Source: Dehalococcoidia bacterium (GTDB lineage: Bacteria; Chloroflexota; Dehalococcoidia; Dehalococcoidales; UBA1222). Taken from it: a DNA stretch of 6,179 bases. The translations under genes were made by a program, and so were the position numbers. Where the stretch lies: NCBI GenBank assembly GCA_009779655.1, contig WRDV01000065.1:1-6179 (forward strand), given 5' to 3'. The notes beneath the pieces were generated by a model. That model had not been told where the DNA came from and made no database searches. It worked only from the letters and a program-made list of their open reading frames with translations. Below, piece by piece: positions 3,815-6,179 of the stretch (positions are counted from its first letter, which is position 1; each line of letters begins with the position of its first letter).

Positions 3815-6179
3815 ATGTCATCTGCCCCCAGGTGTATCCCATTTTTATATCCACCTGAACCGGCACAGCCAGAGTAATCGCGCCCTCCATGAGACGCGGC
3901 ACAACTTCTTGCATCTCAGACAGTTCTGTTTGCGGCACCTCAAAAATGAGCTCATCGTGCACCTGTAAAATTAACTTGCTTGACATATGCCGCTGCGCCA
4001 TATACTTATCCAGATGCAGCATAGCCACTTTGATGATATCGGCAGACGTGCCCTGCACCGGCATGTTAATGGCCATTCGCTCGGACGCTTCTCTCACCAT
4101 GCGATTGCTCGCATTGATATCCGGTATATAACGCCGTCTTCCCAATATTGTCTGTACGTAACCCAACTGGCGCGCCTGCTCTTTTGTTTTGTCCAAATAT
4201 GCGCGTATGCCTGGAAATCTATCGAAATAAGCTGCGATAAATCTATCCGCCTCGCTGCGGGAAAACTCTGTAGCCTGTTCCAAGCCATAGCTGCTCATAC
4301 CGTAAATCACGCCAAAATTGACTGCCTTAGCCAGACGGCGCATAGCAGATGTGACACATTTTGCCTCAACACTGAACAAATGTGCCGCAGTAATACTATG
4401 CACATCCTCCCCGCGCTCAAAAGTAGATATTAACGCCGCATCTTTTGACAGATGCGCCAGAGAGCGCAAGTCAATCTGTGAATAGTCTCCTGAGAGCAGT
4501 ACATGGTCGGAAGGAGCAATGAAGGCTTTCCTGATTTCGCGACCCAAATCACCGCGCACAGGTATATTCTGTAAATTTGGCTCCGAGGAGGATAACCGCC
4601 CCGTCACAGTCCGTGTCTGATTAAAGCTTGTATGCACCCGTCCTGTCTTTGTATTAACCAACACGGGCAGGTTATCGATATAAGTCGACTTGAGCTTGCT
4701 AAGCTGACGGAATTCTAGCAGACAATCTGCTATCTTGAAGTTCTGCCGCAAAACTTCCAATACCGCCGAGTCCGTAGACCATGCGCCGCGCTTTTTCTGT
4801 CCGGTTGGCAAGCGCAGTTTCTCAAATAGTACCTCTCCCAGCTGTTTGGGAGAATTGATGTTAAAACTGCACGCAGCCAAAGCATAAATCTCTCTCTCAA
4901 GCGCCGCCAAACGCTCGCCCAAACGGCAAGACATACCTGAAAGTAATGCTGTATCCAGCAACACCCCGTTATACTGCATTCCTACCAAAAGCGGCACCAG
5001 CGGCAATTCTACATCATCAAAAAGACCAGATAACTGCTGCTTAGCTAGTTCCTGAGCTAATCTATACGACAAGCGCCCAACAGCATCGGCGCATGCACAA
5101 GCGAATTGTGCTACCTGCTCAACAGACAGATGGCATACCGGCACGCGCTTGACGCCGGCACCGCTCGGCAGCGGCTCAATATGGAAATTGAGCCGCTCCA
5201 GCGCTAAACCGGATAACTCCTGTGAGCGTTCCCCAAGCAGGTGCGCTGCCAGCATGGTATCGAAAGCCAAGCTCATTTGGGGGAATCTAGCTTGAGCCAT
5301 CGCAGTCATAACAAAATTTGCGTTATGCGCACGCACCGCGCTTAACCGAGATAACGGCTGGGATAAGGCACAAAGAACATCCTCTATTGATAGCTGCGGC
5401 CCCGCCTCCAAACCAGCATGTGTCAACGGTATGTAATACGCCTCACCGACCTCAGGAGAAAAGGCAAGTCCCACCAGTTGTGCGCTGACAGGATGCGCGC
5501 CATCGGCGATAACCTCAATAGCGAACTCATCCGCATCACACAAACGCGCCGCCAGTGACGAAAGAGCGTCAAGTGTCTTGACAACGCGATAATCCTTCTT
5601 CTCCACAACGACAGCGTCTTGCTCAGGTGACAGTATCGCCCGCTGCGAGGAGTCAGCGGTAGTAGTATTAGCGCTAATTGCGCCTCCCGGCAAGCGTTCT
5701 ATCAGTTTAAAAAACTCCAGCTCACGAAAAAGCATAATAGCTTTATCACGGTCAAAATGCTCCGCTCTCGCGGCATCCATATCTAATTCCACGGGAGAGT
5801 TCGTGTCAATGGTGGCCAGTAATTTGCAGCGGCGCGCTACATCCTCATCATCGCGTAGTAACCCTTGTATACGGGGCGGCGACACCTCATCTATGCGCAG
5901 ATAAATCTCATCCAAGCCGCCGAATTGTTGAATAAGCTTAATCGCAGTCTTCTCACCTACGCCCTTCACGCCAGGTATATTATCCGAAGAGTCTCCCTTA
6001 AGCGCTTTCAGGTCAGAAATATACTCTGGCGGCACGCCGTATTTCTGCGTAACCCCATCGCTATCCAACAGCGCCGCCTCTCCCATAGTGCGCGGATAAA
6101 GCACGCGTGTGTGCGCGTTAACCAACTGCATCGCGTCAGCGTCTCCAGTTAAAATGATGCACTCAAGCCCCTGTTCTTC
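3813..6179 (-). CDS. polA: DNA polymerase I (N-terminus cut by right window edge)
   Basis: Repair and Okazaki-fragment polymerase. The frame is open to the right edge, giving 788 visible residues and lacking roughly 120-130 N-terminal ones; the ATG at 6131 is internal. Visible residue 1 is at base 6179. The 5'-nuclease domain shows TGDADAMQLV (11-20) and GDSSDNIPGVKGVGEKTA (62-79). The 3'-5' exonuclease domain follows (about 195-380) but is degenerate: E. coli Asp355, Glu357, Asp424 and Asp501 correspond to Glu222, Ile224, Val290 and Cys363. Proofreading is therefore probably absent. The polymerase domain is complete: QNIPVRG (537-543), motif A DYSQIDLR (565-572), the O-helix RRLAKAVNFGVIYG (614-627) with Arg614, Lys618, Phe622 and Tyr626, and motif C VHDE (740-743) with catalytic Asp742 and Glu743. 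Motif A has Asp570 where E. coli has Glu710, the residue that guards against ribonucleotides. Stop TAG overlaps the mutM ribosome binding site; the promoter lies outside the window. Confidence 0.96.
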   Translation of the reverse strand, partial: EEQGLECIILTGDADAMQLVNAHTRVLYPRTMGEAALLDSDGVTQKYGVPPEYISDLKALKGDSSDNIPGVKGVGEKTAIKLIQQFGGLDEIYLRIDEVSPPRIQGLLRDDEDVARRCKLLATIDTNSPVELDMDAARAEHFDRDKAIMLFRELEFFKLIERLPGGAISANTTTADSSQRAILSPEQDAVVVEKKDYRVVKTLDALSSLAARLCDADEFAIEVIADGAHPVSAQLVGLAFSPEVGEAYYIPLTHAGLEAGPQLSIEDVLCALSQPLSRLSAVRAHNANFVMTAMAQARFPQMSLAFDTMLAAHLLGERSQELSGLALERLNFHIEPLPSGAGVKRVPVCHLSVEQVAQFACACADAVGRLSYRLAQELAKQQLSGLFDDVELPLVPLLVGMQYNGVLLDTALLSGMSCRLGERLAALEREIYALAACSFNINSPKQLGEVLFEKLRLPTGQKKRGAWSTDSAVLEVLRQNFKIADCLLEFRQLSKLKSTYIDNLPVLVNTKTGRVHTSFNQTRTVTGRLSSSEPNLQNIPVRGDLGREIRKAFIAPSDHVLLSGDYSQIDLRSLAHLSKDAALISTFERGEDVHSITAAHLFSVEAKCVTSAMRRLAKAVNFGVIYGMSSYGLEQATEFSRSEADRFIAAYFDRFPGIRAYLDKTKEQARQLGYVQTILGRRRYIPDINASNRMVREASERMAINMPVQGTSADIIKVAMLHLDKYMAQRHMSSKLILQVHDELIFEVPQTELSEMQEVVPRLMEGAITLAVPVQVDIKMGYTWGQMT

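Noticed and set aside
1..6179. CRISPR arrays, tRNA or rRNA genes, complete insertion sequences
   Set aside because: I saw no regularly spaced repeat array of CRISPR size, no tRNA TPsiC-arm pattern, no rRNA-like stretch and no transposase frame in the window.

Overview
The window is bacterial chromosome of moderate G+C content. Two conserved housekeeping blocks flank a stretch of about 1.5 kb of small genes. Left of position 1410 everything reads rightwards: the 3' end of a glutamyl-tRNA synthetase gene (gltX), overlapping a radical SAM gene of the PflX-like group. From 1476 to the right edge everything supported reads leftwards. The polA-mutM gene pair is known from Bacillota and other bacteria. 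I could not fix the phylum from these sequences; an anaerobic Bacillota or Chloroflexota lineage would fit, but this is a guess.

Layout: gltX 3' end (1-466); radical SAM gene (451-1410); a hairpin between convergent genes (1411-1440); a 47-residue very basic small protein with its own promoter (1476-1619); a MazF/PemK-type toxin with an upstream ribbon-helix-helix antitoxin (1751-2352), preceded by a promoter that overlaps an 18-bp near-palindrome; a gene-free stretch (about 2388-2615) holding a 12-bp-phased repeat and a strong hairpin; an 81-residue acidic orphan protein with its own promoter and ribosome binding site (2616-2861); mutM (2973-3797); and polA (3813 to the right edge, N-terminus missing).

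Functionally, polA and mutM form a DNA-repair pair. MutM excises 8-oxoguanine, and Pol I can fill the resulting gap. The mutM Shine-Dalgarno sequence overlaps the polA stop codon, so the two are probably translated in a coupled way. The visible Pol I has an intact polymerase core, but its 3'-5' exonuclease domain has lost the metal-binding residues, and it carries Asp in place of the usual Glu in motif A. The toxin-antitoxin pair is a self-regulating accessory module.

Three short leftward genes or operons (47-aa protein, antitoxin-toxin, 81-aa protein) each have a TGNTATAAT-like extended -10 element with no good -35. I see no clear sign of a large undescribed system. The items most worth following are the two orphan small proteins, the structured gene-free region at 2409-2618, the toxin-antitoxin operator and the Pol I substitutions.
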